NCBI GenBank assembly: GCA_001730095.1
Contig: MDLF01000063.1
Location: 186,001-250,000 of the forward strand
Source of the DNA: Rhodobacteraceae bacterium (ex Bugula neritina AB1)
Lineage (GTDB): Bacteria > Pseudomonadota > Alphaproteobacteria > Rhodobacterales > Rhodobacteraceae
Length of the DNA: 64,000 bases
Direction of reading: 5' to 3'
Below the pieces are notes generated by a model, which had not been told where the DNA came from, did no database searches, and worked only from the letters and a program-made list of their open reading frames with translations. A program made the translations under genes and the position numbers. Positions 19,051 through 27,182 of the stretch are shown here, piece after piece (position 1 is the first letter of the stretch; every line of letters begins with the position of its first letter).

Positions 19051-19617
19051 ATGACGGAAAACACAGACGATATCCTGACCCTCTTGCCCGCCCGCCTGAA
19101 AGAGGCGCGCCGCGCGCAGGGTTTAAGCCTGGAAGCGGTAGCCAACCTGTCGGGCGTCAGCCGCTCGATGGTGAGCCAGATCGAGCGCGGCGAAAGCTCC
19201 CCCACCATTGCGACGCTGTGGAATCTCACACGCGCGCTGCAGGTGGATTTTGCGGGCCTTCTGGAAGCAGGCGACTTGCAGGATCGAATCGAGATCTTGC
19301 GCGCGGCAGATGTGCCCAAAATCGAGAATATGGGCCAGGGCTGCCGCATCCGCATCCTGTCACCGCCGGAAGAGGCCGGCGGCCATGAGGTCTATGACAT
19401 CCGGTTTGACAAGGGCGGCGCCCTGATCAGCCAGCCCCACACCCGTGGCACGCTGGAGCAGTTGACAGTGCTTGAAGGGGAAATCGCAGTCAGTTCCGGC
19501 AACGCCAAGGACCAGCTTCAGGCTGGCGACACGGCGCGTTATGCCGCCGATGTATCGCATGCAATCACCGCGCCCGATGGACCGGCCCGCGTGTTTCTGA
19601 TTGTGAAGAATGCCTGA
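19051..19617 (+). CDS. XRE family regulator with C-terminal cupin domain
   Basis: A 188-residue DNA-binding regulator. Residues about 12-68 form an HTH_3 domain (LKEARRAQGLSLEAVANLSGVSRSMVSQIERGESSPTI seen in parts: GLSLEAVANLSGVSRSMVSQ). Residues about 110-185 form a small cupin (RGTLEQLTVLEGEIAV, DTARYAADVSHAI), which in this family senses a small ligand. The open frame begins at TTG 19015, but the ATG at 19051-19053 gives the normal length. It stands alone, diverging from a thiolase gene, which may be its target. Confidence 0.88.
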   Translation: MTENTDDILTLLPARLKEARRAQGLSLEAVANLSGVSRSMVSQIERGESSPTIATLWNLTRALQVDFAGLLEAGDLQDRIEILRAADVPKIENMGQGCRIRILSPPEEAGGHEVYDIRFDKGGALISQPHTRGTLEQLTVLEGEIAVSSGNAKDQLQAGDTARYAADVSHAITAPDGPARVFLIVKNA

Positions 19618-19858
19618 GCCGACCCGGCGGTAAGCCCCAATGAACTTCTGACTTTAGCCCCTGTCCGGTTCATCAAACCCCCATCAAAAAAGGTGCATTC
19701 ACCAGGGTCGGCGGCTTACTGCCGCAACTTGACAGATATTCCCCTTGAAAGACTCAGCTCCACGGCCCATATGTGAACCGCTAACGTTATTCTTGTCGAT
19801 CCACTGTCTCCCGTTTTTGCGGCGTTTTCAGTCTCTCGATCCAGACCGACTACGCCAG

Positions 19859-19881
19859 GCTGCCGCACTTACGCGGGCAGC
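19859..19881 (+). promoter_or_regulatory. Leader hairpin upstream of cold-shock gene
   Basis: GCTGCC-GC pairs with GC-(C bulge)GGGCAGC around a short loop, ending 7 nt before the AGGAG ribosome site at 19890. Cold-shock mRNAs commonly have long structured leaders; the spacer here is 285 nt. The role of this particular hairpin is inference. Confidence 0.4.
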
Positions 19882-19902
19882 GAACATTAGGAGACTACGG
19901 AT

Positions 19903-20109
19903 ATGGCCACCGGCACCGTAAAATGGTTCAACACCACCAAAGGCTTCGGCTTCATCGCACCCGACGGCGGCAGCAAAGATGTGTTTGTGCACATCTCCGC
20001 TGTTGAGCGTTCCGGCTTGACCGGCCTGGCGGACAACCAGAAAGTCACTTTCGACATCGAAGCAGGCCGTGACGGCCGCGAGTCGGCAGTGAACCTGTCG
20101 CTGGACTAA
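19903..20109 (+). CDS. Cold-shock protein (CspA family)
   Basis: A 68-residue single-stranded nucleic-acid-binding OB-fold protein. RNP1 is KGFGFI (residues 13-18) and RNP2 is VFVHIS (about 27-32), with the usual VKWFN opening. Length is standard. It would act as an RNA chaperone in the cytoplasm. It is monocistronic, with a long structured leader and a strong terminator. Whether it is cold-induced or constitutive cannot be told. Confidence 0.96.
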   Translation: MATGTVKWFNTTKGFGFIAPDGGSKDVFVHISAVERSGLTGLADNQKVTFDIEAGRDGRESAVNLSLD

Positions 20110-20132
20110 GCTTTCTCGCTTAGCTGACTTTG

Positions 20133-20166
20133 GACGCGGTCCCCGAAAGGGGGCCGCGTTTTCTTT
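20133..20166 (+). terminator. Rho-independent terminator of the cold-shock gene
   Basis: ACGCGG-TCCCC pairs with GGGG-GCCGCGT around a GAAA loop, followed by TTTTCTTTT. It begins 23 nt past the stop codon. Confidence 0.92.
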
Positions 20167-20366
20167 TGGAACTCACTTCTAGCTCTGCCCCCAAGACCTG
20201 GGCTCCCCCAATACGGCCCTTTCGCCCTGTGCTTTGAAAACACTCCGTCGATACCTATGCACCTGGCCATTGCACATCCTCTCTGTTGCCGGGGCAAATT
20301 TGACGGTTCAGAGGATTGCTGCCGCAACGTCCGGTTTCACGGATTTTTTCCGCAATGATGAAATCC

Positions 20367-20394
20367 TGTATTTGGGAAATACATCCGTTATGAT
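20367..20394 (+). promoter_or_regulatory. Candidate kbl-tdh promoter with overlapping operator palindrome
   Basis: TGTATTT and AAATACA form a perfect inverted repeat around GGG (20367-20383). A TATGAT -10-like hexamer follows at 20389-20394, 35 nt before the kbl start, so the palindrome would cover the -35 region. This position suits a repressor or an Lrp-type regulator. Lrp control of kbl-tdh is known in enteric bacteria, but nothing here identifies the protein. Confidence 0.5.
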
Positions 20395-20428
20395 AGATGT
20401 GCGACTCGAGACACCAAGGAGTTTGCGC

Positions 20429-21616
20429 ATGTCCACTGCATTTCTGACCGACATCTCCAACACGCTGGCCCAGATCCAGGGCGAAGGGCTGTACAAGCGC
20501 GAGCGAATGATCACCTCCCCACAAGGGGGTGAAATCACGGTTGGCGGCCGCGAGGTGATTAACCTGTGCGCAAACAACTACCTGGGTCTGGCCGACCACC
20601 CCGCCCTGATCAAAGCTGCCAAAGATGCGATGGATCCGAAAGGATTCGGCATGGCATCGGTCCGGTTCATCTGCGGCACCCAGGACATACACCGGGAGCT
20701 GGAGCAAAGGCTGGCCAAGTTCCTGGGCAAGGATGACGCGATCCTGTTTGCCGCCTGTTTCGACGCCAACGGCGGCCTGTTTGAGCCGCTTTTGGGACCG
20801 GAAGATGCGATCATCTCGGATTCGCTGAACCACGCGTCGATCATCGATGGTATCCGGCTGTGCAAGGCCAAGCGCTATCGCTATCTGAACAGCGACATGA
20901 ACGACCTGGAGGCTTGGCTGAAACAGGCCCGTGAGGATGGCGCCCGGCATATTATGATTGCGACCGACGGCGTGTTCTCGATGGACGGCTATCTGGCGAA
21001 ACTGCCGGAGATCCGGGCGCTGGCGGACAAATACGACGCGGTGGTGATGGTGGATGACTGCCACGCAACCGGCTTTATGGGCGCGACAGGCGCCGGAACG
21101 CCGGAGCATTTCGGGGTGGACGTGGATATCGTCACCGGGACATTGGGCAAAGCACTTGGGGGGGCCATCGGCGGTTACATCGCCGGGCCGCAGCCAGTGA
21201 TCGACCTGCTGCGGCAGCGGGCGCGGCCCTATTTGTTCTCCAATTCGCTGCCGCCATCGATTGTTGCTGCCGGGCTGGAGGCGATCCGGCTGGTTGAAGA
21301 AGGCGACGGGCTGCGGGCGCAGCTGTTCGAGAATGCCAGGTACTGGCGCGCAGGGCTGGAAGAGCTGGGTTTTGATCTGTTGCCCGGTGAGCACCCGATC
21401 ATCCCCGTGATGCTGGGCGAAGCACAGCTGGCGCAAGACATGGCAACGCGGCTGTTTGACGAGGGCGTCTATGTGTCCGGCTTCTTCTTTCCGGTGGTGC
21501 CGCGCGGGCAGGCACGCATCCGGACACAGATGAATGCGGCACTGACACGGGATGAACTGGACCGCGCGCTCGCGGCTTTTGGCAAGGCTGGCAAGGATTT
21601 GGGGGTGATCTCATGA
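20429..21616 (+). CDS. kbl: Glycine C-acetyltransferase (2-amino-3-ketobutyrate CoA ligase)
   Basis: A 395-residue PLP enzyme that cleaves 2-amino-3-ketobutyrate with CoA to glycine and acetyl-CoA, the second step of threonine breakdown. The Schiff-base lysine is K241 (GTLGKALGG). [11 protein letters not shown] and [14 protein letters not shown] are alpha-oxoamine synthase motifs. The length matches E. coli Kbl. The ATG at 20429-20431 has AAGGAG 8 nt upstream, which rules out the long upstream extension. Its stop overlaps the tdh start (ATGA), so the pathway pair is translationally coupled. Confidence 0.96.
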   Translation: MSTAFLTDISNTLAQIQGEGLYKRERMITSPQGGEITVGGREVINLCANNYLGLADHPALIKAAKDAMDPKGFGMASVRFICGTQDIHRELEQRLAKFLGKDDAILFAACFDANGGLFEPLLGPEDAIISDSLNHASIIDGIRLCKAKRYRYLNSDMNDLEAWLKQAREDGARHIMIATDGVFSMDGYLAKLPEIRALADKYDAVVMVDDCHATGFMGATGAGTPEHFGVDVDIVTGTLGKALGGAIGGYIAGPQPVIDLLRQRARPYLFSNSLPPSIVAAGLEAIRLVEEGDGLRAQLFENARYWRAGLEELGFDLLPGEHPIIPVMLGEAQLAQDMATRLFDEGVYVSGFFFPVVPRGQARIRTQMNAALTRDELDRALAAFGKAGKDLGVIS

Positions 21617-22659
21617 GCCTGCCGAACACGATGAAAGCGCTGGAAAAGAGCCATCCGCAGGAAGGCCTGTGGATGGTGCAGGCGCCAGTCCCGGAGATCG
21701 GGCCGGATGAGGTGTTGATCAAGGTCAACAAAACCGGCATCTGCGGCACCGACATCCACATCTGGAACTGGGATGACTGGGCCGCGCATACGGTGCCGGT
21801 ACCGATGATCACCGGGCATGAATTTGCCGGCGAGATCGTCGAGATCGGCAAAGATGTGACGGGTTTGGAGATCGGCCAGCGGTGTTCGGGCGAAGGGCAT
21901 CTGATCGAACATGATTCCCGCCAGAGCCGCTCCGGAAAGTTTCATCTGGACCCCGGCACCCGCGGCATCGGGGTGAACGAACAGGGCGCCTTTGCCCAGT
22001 ATCTGCGCCTGCCAGCCTTCAATGTGGTGCCGCTGCCGGATGATATCCCGGATGAGATCGGCGCGATTCTCGATCCGCTGGGCAATGCGGTACACACGGC
22101 GCTGAGCTTTGATCTGCTGGGCGAGGACGTGCTGATCACCGGCGCAGGCCCCATTGGCATCATGGCGGCCGCAGTTGCGCGCCATGCATCGGCCCGCAAT
22201 GTGGTGATCACCGACATCAACCCGGACCGGCTGCGACTGGCCGAACTGGTGGTGCCTTCTGTACGGGCCGTGAACGTCGCTGAAGAAGACCTGAACGACG
22301 TAGCCCATGCGCTGGGGCTGAAGGAAGGCTTCGACGTGGGACTGGAGATGTCCGGCAGCCAGGCAGCGCTGGATCAGATGGTGGAAAGCCTGGTGATGGG
22401 CGGCAGGATAGCCCTGCTTGGCATTCCGCCGGGAAAATCCCCGGTAGACTGGTCGCGCATCGTGTTCAAGGCTATCACCATCAAGGGGGTCTACGGCCGC
22501 GAGATGTTCGAGACCTGGTACAAGATGATTGCCATGCTGCAGAACGGCCTGGATGTGAGCAAGGTCATTACCCATCGGTTCGGTGTGGATGATTTTTCTG
22601 AAGGTTTTGCAGCAATGAAATCCGGTCAATCCGGCAAAGTGGTGCTGGACTGGACCTGA
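21613..22659 (+). CDS. tdh: L-threonine 3-dehydrogenase lacking the structural zinc site
   Basis: A 348-residue medium-chain dehydrogenase that oxidises threonine to 2-amino-3-ketobutyrate with NAD, feeding Kbl. Catalytic-zinc ligands are present (C44 in GICGTD, H69-E70 in GHEF), as is the NAD motif [10 protein letters not shown]. The lobe that in E. coli Tdh holds a structural zinc with four Cys is kept in length, but the Cys positions are E99, S102, S105 and D113. The surrounding SGEGH and GIGVN segments align well, so this is real substitution rather than misalignment. The start overlaps the kbl stop. Confidence 0.93.
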   Translation: MSLPNTMKALEKSHPQEGLWMVQAPVPEIGPDEVLIKVNKTGICGTDIHIWNWDDWAAHTVPVPMITGHEFAGEIVEIGKDVTGLEIGQRCSGEGHLIEHDSRQSRSGKFHLDPGTRGIGVNEQGAFAQYLRLPAFNVVPLPDDIPDEIGAILDPLGNAVHTALSFDLLGEDVLITGAGPIGIMAAAVARHASARNVVITDINPDRLRLAELVVPSVRAVNVAEEDLNDVAHALGLKEGFDVGLEMSGSQAALDQMVESLVMGGRIALLGIPPGKSPVDWSRIVFKAITIKGVYGREMFETWYKMIAMLQNGLDVSKVITHRFGVDDFSEGFAAMKSGQSGKVVLDWT

Positions 22660-22670
22660 CAGGTGGATAA

Positions 22671-22735
22671 GGGGGCTTTGCCCCCTCGCGCCGCTGGCGC
22701 TCCCCCCAGAGTATTTATGACCAGAAAGAAGCCGT
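22671..22735 (+). repeat. Dispersed intergenic element, copy B
   Basis: Begins with GGGGGC-TTT-GCCCCC (22671-22685), continues through a second small stem (GCCGCTGGCGC region), then CCCCCCAGAGTATTT and ATGACCAGAAAGAAG. It fills the 81-nt space between the converging tdh and phosphatase genes, where it may also stop transcription. The tail GTATTT..GACCAGAAAGAAG is shared with copy C almost exactly. Confidence 0.65.
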
Positions 22736-22740
22736 AAGCT

Positions 22741-23469
22741 TCAAGGAGCGAGCAGCTTCCGGCTCTGATCCGTCAGCAGCCAGCACTCGCTGCCTTCGAA
22801 GACGGCTGCCGTGAGCGGGCGGCCATAGCCCGCGCCGCTGTCGAGGTTGATGCGGTTCACGCAGTGCACAGCTTGCTTGTTCGGCGTGTGACCGTGCACC
22901 ACCAGCCAGGGATGGGTGCGCTCATCGTTGAGGAATTCCTGACGAATCCAGATCAGGTCATCCTCGCTTTGGCTCTCCAGCGGCAGGCCGGGACGGATGC
23001 CTGCGTGGGCAAACAGCAGGCTGCCCTCCTGATGATACGGCTTCAATTCACCAAGGAAATCCAGATGCGTCTGGGGCACAGCAGCGCGGGCGCGTTTGTG
23101 GACCTGGAAGATTCGGTCGCCCTCTGACACTTCGACACCATAGGACTGCAGGGTTTCAATGCCGCCGATGCGTTCATGCAGCCAATGATAGCCGACCAGC
23201 AGACGGGTATCATTGCGCGGATACTCCTCCAGGAACATCGAAAACATCCTGTCGTGGTTGCCTTTGAGGAAGATCCAGTTGCGACCCTCTGATTGGCCCT
23301 GCAGCAACCGTTCAACCACCCTGCGGCTGTCCGGGCCGCGGTCGATGTAATCCCCCAGAAAGACAATGCGAGCGTTCTCGCCGCCGTCAGCCTCAATCCG
23401 CTGCAGCGCCTCTTCGAGCATGGCAAGCTGCCCGTGGATGTCTCCGATGGCGTAGAGTGGGGCGGTCAT
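22741..23469 (-). CDS. Metallophosphatase of the PPP / ApaH-like family
   Basis: A 242-residue calcineurin-like phosphoesterase. All three metal-site motifs are present: GDIHG at the N-terminus, GDYIDRG and GNHD, and a later HGHT. This places it with bacterial serine/threonine phosphatases and diadenosine tetraphosphatases of the PrpA/ApaH-like type; the substrate is not decided by sequence. The frame opens 92 codons upstream, but the ATG at 23467-23469 begins directly before the catalytic strand, as is normal. It diverges from a small membrane protein gene. Confidence 0.88.
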   Translation of the reverse strand: MTAPLYAIGDIHGQLAMLEEALQRIEADGGENARIVFLGDYIDRGPDSRRVVERLLQGQSEGRNWIFLKGNHDRMFSMFLEEYPRNDTRLLVGYHWLHERIGGIETLQSYGVEVSEGDRIFQVHKRARAAVPQTHLDFLGELKPYHQEGSLLFAHAGIRPGLPLESQSEDDLIWIRQEFLNDERTHPWLVVHGHTPNKQAVHCVNRINLDSGAGYGRPLTAAVFEGSECWLLTDQSRKLLAP

Positions 23470-23625
23470 GGCACGGTTCCTGTCTGCAGCCTGGAAGACT
23501 GTGATGGCGCATCGCGCCGGAGGGCTCAACCCGGAGAGCTGCAAATTCAGGGCTGGCAAAGCCGCCCGAAGAAAGCATGTTATACCTGACGCTGCTTGCA
23601 GCACCGATAAAAAGGGAGGGGCATT

Positions 23626-23991
23626 ATGACGGGAATTGCGCGATGGTTCATGCTGATGGCGGTGGTGTCGGCTTTGGGCGGCATGGTTTGGGGTATTCAA
23701 ATGTCGGCCAGCCAGGACCACCTGATGTCGCCGGCCCATGGGCATTTGAACCTGCTTGGCTGGGTCAACTGCTCAATCTACGCTTTCTATTATCATCTGC
23801 TGCCTGACTCTGCCGCAGGCACATTGCCCAAGCTCCATTTGGCGGCGGTCATTCTGACCCTGGCCCTTCTTATTCCCGGCATCCCGCTGGCCATCCTTGA
23901 GCGGACTGAATTGCTGGCCAAGTCAGGGTCGCTGGCAGCGCTTGCCTCCATGCTGCTGTTCACTGTGGTGGTTCTGCGCAGCCGCAGCTGA
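23626..23991 (+). CDS. Small membrane protein resembling an oxidase subunit I fragment
   Basis: A 121-residue protein with four hydrophobic segments (about 6-24, 43-62, 72-90 and 98-116). The segment SPAHGHLNLLGWVNCSIYAFYYHLLP resembles a helix of heme-copper oxidase subunit I, where such histidines bind heme, but the protein is far too short for an oxidase. I do not know its function. The ribosome site GGGAGG precedes ATG 23626-23628. It is a single gene between the phosphatase and the serA terminator. Confidence 0.8.
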   Translation: MTGIARWFMLMAVVSALGGMVWGIQMSASQDHLMSPAHGHLNLLGWVNCSIYAFYYHLLPDSAAGTLPKLHLAAVILTLALLIPGIPLAILERTELLAKSGSLAALASMLLFTVVVLRSRS

Positions 23992-23996
23992 GAAAT

Positions 23997-24029
23997 GCAA
24001 AAGCGCCGCCGCAGACAGCGGCGGCGCTT
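23997..24029 (-). terminator. Rho-independent terminator of serA
   Basis: A 12-bp perfect stem (24001-24012 with 24018-24029) around AGACA, with TTTT on the leftward side. It starts 21 nt after the serA stop and also sits just past the end of the opposing small membrane gene. Confidence 0.88.
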
Positions 24030-24049
24030 GAAACAGCACGGCTGAGAGA

Positions 24050-25645
24050 TCAGGCGACGTCGAACTCCAGCGGCTTGATCTGATTGAACAACCCGGTTTC
24101 GGCCAGTTTGGCACGGGCTTCGGCCGGAACCAGCTCATCCACATAGAGAAGCGCAATGGCTTCGCCGCCCGCCTCAGACCGGCCCAGGGTGAAGTTCGCG
24201 ATGTTGACGCCGTGATCACCCAGCGTATGACCCAGCGTACCAATGATGCCGGGCACGTCCTCGTTGGTGGTGTAGAGCATATGCGCCCCCACATCCGCGT
24301 CGAGGTTGATGCCCTTGATCTGGATAAACCGCGGCTTGCCGTCGGAGAAAACAGCACCCGCCACAGAGCGCTCGCGTTTTGAAGAGACTGCCGTCACCTT
24401 GATGTAGCCATCAAAGGTTCCCGACTTGTCCTGATTGGTCGTCGAGATCTGAATGCCGCGTTCCTTGGCGATGACTGGCGCCGAGACCATGTTCACTTCC
24501 GGGTTGGCCTTTTTCATGATCCCGGCAACCACCGCGCAATTCAGGGCCTCCAGATTCATACCCGCAGCCACACCATCATACAGAATGTTGATCGCCTTGA
24601 TCGGTTCATCCGTCATCTGTCCCACAAAGGAGCCCAAATGGTCCGCCAGCTTGATCCAGGGCCCCATGACCTTGGCCTCCTCGGCGGTGACGGACGGCAT
24701 GTTGAGCGCATTTTCAACAGCGCCGGTCAGCAGATAATTGGACATCTGCTCAGCCACCTGCAGGGCAACGTTCTCCTGTGCCTCGGTGGTGGCGGCACCC
24801 AGATGCGGGGTGCAGACCACATTCGGCAGGCCGAACAGAGCATTTTCCTTGGCCGGTTCAACGGAGAACACATCAAAGGCCGCGCCTGCGACATGGCCGG
24901 AGGTCAGCAGTTCTGCCAGGGCGCCCTCGTCCACCAGGCCGCCGCGGGCGCAGTTGATGATCCGCACGCCTTTTTTGGTTTTCTCGAGATTTTCCTTGGA
25001 CAGGATATTGCGGGTCTGGTCAGTCAGCGGCACATGCAGGGTGATGAAATCGGCGCGGGACAGCAGCTCGTCCAGCTCAACCTTTTCGACGCCCATCTTG
25101 TCGGCTTTCTCGCTGCTCAGATAGGGATCATAGGCGACCACTTTCATCTTGAGACCACGGGCGCGGTCACAAACGATGCCGCCAATATTGCCCGCCCCGA
25201 TAACCCCCAGGGTTTTGGCCGTCAGCTCCACCCCCATGAACTTGGACTTTTCCCATTTGCCGGCATGGGTGGAGGCCGAGGCCTCCGGCAGCTGGCGGGC
25301 GGTGGCGAACATCATGGCAATGGCGTGTTCAGCAGTGGTGATCATATTGCCGAAGGGCGTGTTCATCACAATGACGCCGCGCTTGGAGGCGGCTTCCTTG
25401 TCGACATTGTCAGTGCCGATGCCGGCGCGCCCGACGACCTTGAGATTGTCTGCCTTGTCCAGGATCTTTTCGGTCACCTTGGTGGCGGAGCGGATGGCGA
25501 GGCCGTCGTACTGGCCGATGATTTCTGCCAGCTTTTCCTTGTCCTTGCCCACGTCGGGCAGGAAATCAACATCAATGCCGCGGTCACGGAAGATCTGGAC
25601 AGCGGTTTCCGAGAGCTTGTCGGAGACGAGTACTTTGGGAGCCAT
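24050..25645 (-). CDS. serA: D-3-phosphoglycerate dehydrogenase
   Basis: A 531-residue enzyme for the first committed step of serine synthesis. The N-terminal catalytic and NAD domain contains GRAGIGTDNVD, the nucleotide motif GAGNIGGIV, INCARGGLVDEGAL and the catalytic His in TPHLGAAT. After it come an intervening regulatory domain (about 320-450) and a C-terminal ACT domain (about 455-531), which in this family can mediate serine feedback. The long form matches type I enzymes. The ATG at 25643-25645 gives the standard MAPKVLVSDKLS start. It is downstream of serC with 103 nt between. Confidence 0.97.
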   Translation of the reverse strand: MAPKVLVSDKLSETAVQIFRDRGIDVDFLPDVGKDKEKLAEIIGQYDGLAIRSATKVTEKILDKADNLKVVGRAGIGTDNVDKEAASKRGVIVMNTPFGNMITTAEHAIAMMFATARQLPEASASTHAGKWEKSKFMGVELTAKTLGVIGAGNIGGIVCDRARGLKMKVVAYDPYLSSEKADKMGVEKVELDELLSRADFITLHVPLTDQTRNILSKENLEKTKKGVRIINCARGGLVDEGALAELLTSGHVAGAAFDVFSVEPAKENALFGLPNVVCTPHLGAATTEAQENVALQVAEQMSNYLLTGAVENALNMPSVTAEEAKVMGPWIKLADHLGSFVGQMTDEPIKAINILYDGVAAGMNLEALNCAVVAGIMKKANPEVNMVSAPVIAKERGIQISTTNQDKSGTFDGYIKVTAVSSKRERSVAGAVFSDGKPRFIQIKGINLDADVGAHMLYTTNEDVPGIIGTLGHTLGDHGVNIANFTLGRSEAGGEAIALLYVDELVPAEARAKLAETGLFNQIKPLEFDVA

Positions 25646-25748
25646 GTGGTTGGTCCTTTTGCGGGGGCCTGTTCTGGCCGGAAGTTGAAAAGCGTGCCCT
25701 TGCGGGGCAAACGACGCTCCGGAGTTTCCGCCCCGGAACAGCCGTGTC

Positions 25749-26903
25749 TCAGGCAGCCTCGGTCTGGGCCGCGATCTCGGCCTCAAAGGCCCATTTGATC
25801 CAGGGCATCAGCGCGGCCACATCCGTGGCTTCCACTGTGCCACCGCACCAGATGCGCAGTCCCGGAGGCGCATCGCGGTAGGCGCCGATATCAAAAGCCA
25901 CGCCTTCGCCCTCCAGCCGTTTGGCAACAGCCTTGGCAAAGGCGGCACCGTCCTGGATGCGGGGGTCAGTGAACTTGAGGCAGACAGACGTGTTGGAGCG
26001 GTACTCTGGCTGTTCAGCCAGGAAGGCGATCCATGAGTTGTCCTGTACAAAGCTTTGCACCGCAGCCAGGCTGGCATAGGCGCGTTCGCGAAGGCCTTCC
26101 AAACCACCGATGGAGCGCGCCCAGTTCAGCGCCAACAGGTAGTCCTCAACCGCCAGCATCGAGGGCGTGTTGATGGTGGCGCCCTGAAAGATGCCATCGA
26201 TCAGCTTGCCGCCCTTGGTCAGGCGGAAGATTTTCGGCAGCGGCCAGGCGGGGGTGTAGCTTTCCAGCCGTTCCACCGCGCGCGGTGACAGGATGATCAT
26301 GCCGTGGGCCGCTTCGCCGCCCAGCACCTTCTGCCATGAGAAAGTGGTCACATCCAGCTTGTCCCAGGGCAGACGCTGCGCAAAGGCGGCGGAGGTCGCA
26401 TCGCAGATGGTCAGCCCTTCACGGTTCGCCGGGATCCAGTTGCCATTGGGCACCCGCACACCGGAGGTGGTGCCGTTCCAGGTGAAGACAACGTCATTTG
26501 CGAAATCAACAGTGCTAAGGTCGACAATCTGGCCGTAGTCAGCGGTTTTGACGGTGGCGTCCAGCTTCAGCTGTTTCACCACGTCGGTGACCCAGCCAGC
26601 GCCAAAGCTTTCCCAGGCCAGCATCTCCACCCCGCGGGCACCCAGTAGGTTCCACATCGCCATTTCCACCGCGCCGGTGTCTGACGCGGGCACAATACCG
26701 ATCTTGTAATCGGCAGGGATGTTCAGAATTTCGCGGGTGCCTTCGATCGCCGCCTTCAGGCGCTCTTTGCCCACTGCCGCGCGGTGCGAGCGGCCCAGCG
26801 GCGCGCCAGCAAGTTTGGCAACATCAAAGACGGGAGGTTTGGCGCAAGGCCCAGACGAAAAACGCGGATTGGCCGGCCGCGATGCCGGTTGTTCAATAGC
26901 CAT
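25749..26903 (-). CDS. serC: Phosphoserine aminotransferase
   Basis: A 384-residue PLP enzyme converting 3-phosphohydroxypyruvate and glutamate to phosphoserine. It belongs to the alpha/proteobacterial-archaeal type ([11 protein letters not shown] near the N-terminus, [14 protein letters not shown]). The cofactor lysine is in [16 protein letters not shown]. The start is ATG 26901-26903 with GGAAGGA upstream. An open frame of 365 further codons upstream is antisense to serB and not coding. It is the first gene of the serC-serA unit and is preceded by a structured leader. Confidence 0.96.
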   Translation of the reverse strand: MAIEQPASRPANPRFSSGPCAKPPVFDVAKLAGAPLGRSHRAAVGKERLKAAIEGTREILNIPADYKIGIVPASDTGAVEMAMWNLLGARGVEMLAWESFGAGWVTDVVKQLKLDATVKTADYGQIVDLSTVDFANDVVFTWNGTTSGVRVPNGNWIPANREGLTICDATSAAFAQRLPWDKLDVTTFSWQKVLGGEAAHGMIILSPRAVERLESYTPAWPLPKIFRLTKGGKLIDGIFQGATINTPSMLAVEDYLLALNWARSIGGLEGLRERAYASLAAVQSFVQDNSWIAFLAEQPEYRSNTSVCLKFTDPRIQDGAAFAKAVAKRLEGEGVAFDIGAYRDAPPGLRIWCGGTVEATDVAALMPWIKWAFEAEIAAQTEAA

Positions 26904-27000
26904 CAATGCTATCCTTCCAGATAAGCGCCCCTCGTTGGGGAGGGGTGTCCCGCCATCAGAGCTAGGCCGCTGCAGCGCGGCATGCAACAGTAAATTCAGA
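26904..27000 (-). promoter_or_regulatory. Structured leader of serC, candidate serC RNA motif
   Basis: Read leftward the leader folds into GCCGC-GCTGCA-GCGGC, then CCCCTC-CCCAAC-GAGGGG, then TATC-TGGAAG-GATA, whose loop contains the ribosome site directly before the serC ATG. A conserved serC RNA motif is known upstream of serC in alphaproteobacteria; position and layout fit, but I could not compare it with the published consensus. It probably controls or shapes translation of serC. Confidence 0.5.
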
Positions 27001-27182
27001 AAAATACGGCGATACATATGCTTTTTGCGACACGTTTTTCCACCATCGGAAACAGTTGCACCGAAATGGCCGCAAGCTGCATACCTTATTATGCACCCGG
27101 TTTTTGACAGGTTCCGGCAGGCTGGCCGATCCGACAACAGGCCGTTATGACAAAGGGAATTCAAACGGAATGGAGCCCGCCG

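Larger units (their letters stand above)
20110..20428. other. Spacer between cold-shock gene and kbl
   Basis: Holds the cold-shock terminator (20133-20166) and the kbl promoter region with a 17-nt palindrome (20367-20383). The frame of kbl stays open through most of it, but no ribosome site supports an earlier start. Nothing else was found. Confidence 0.6.

Noticed and set aside
20110-20428. Glycine riboswitch before kbl
   Set aside because: No tandem aptamer pattern was found; the spacer is explained by a terminator and a short palindrome.
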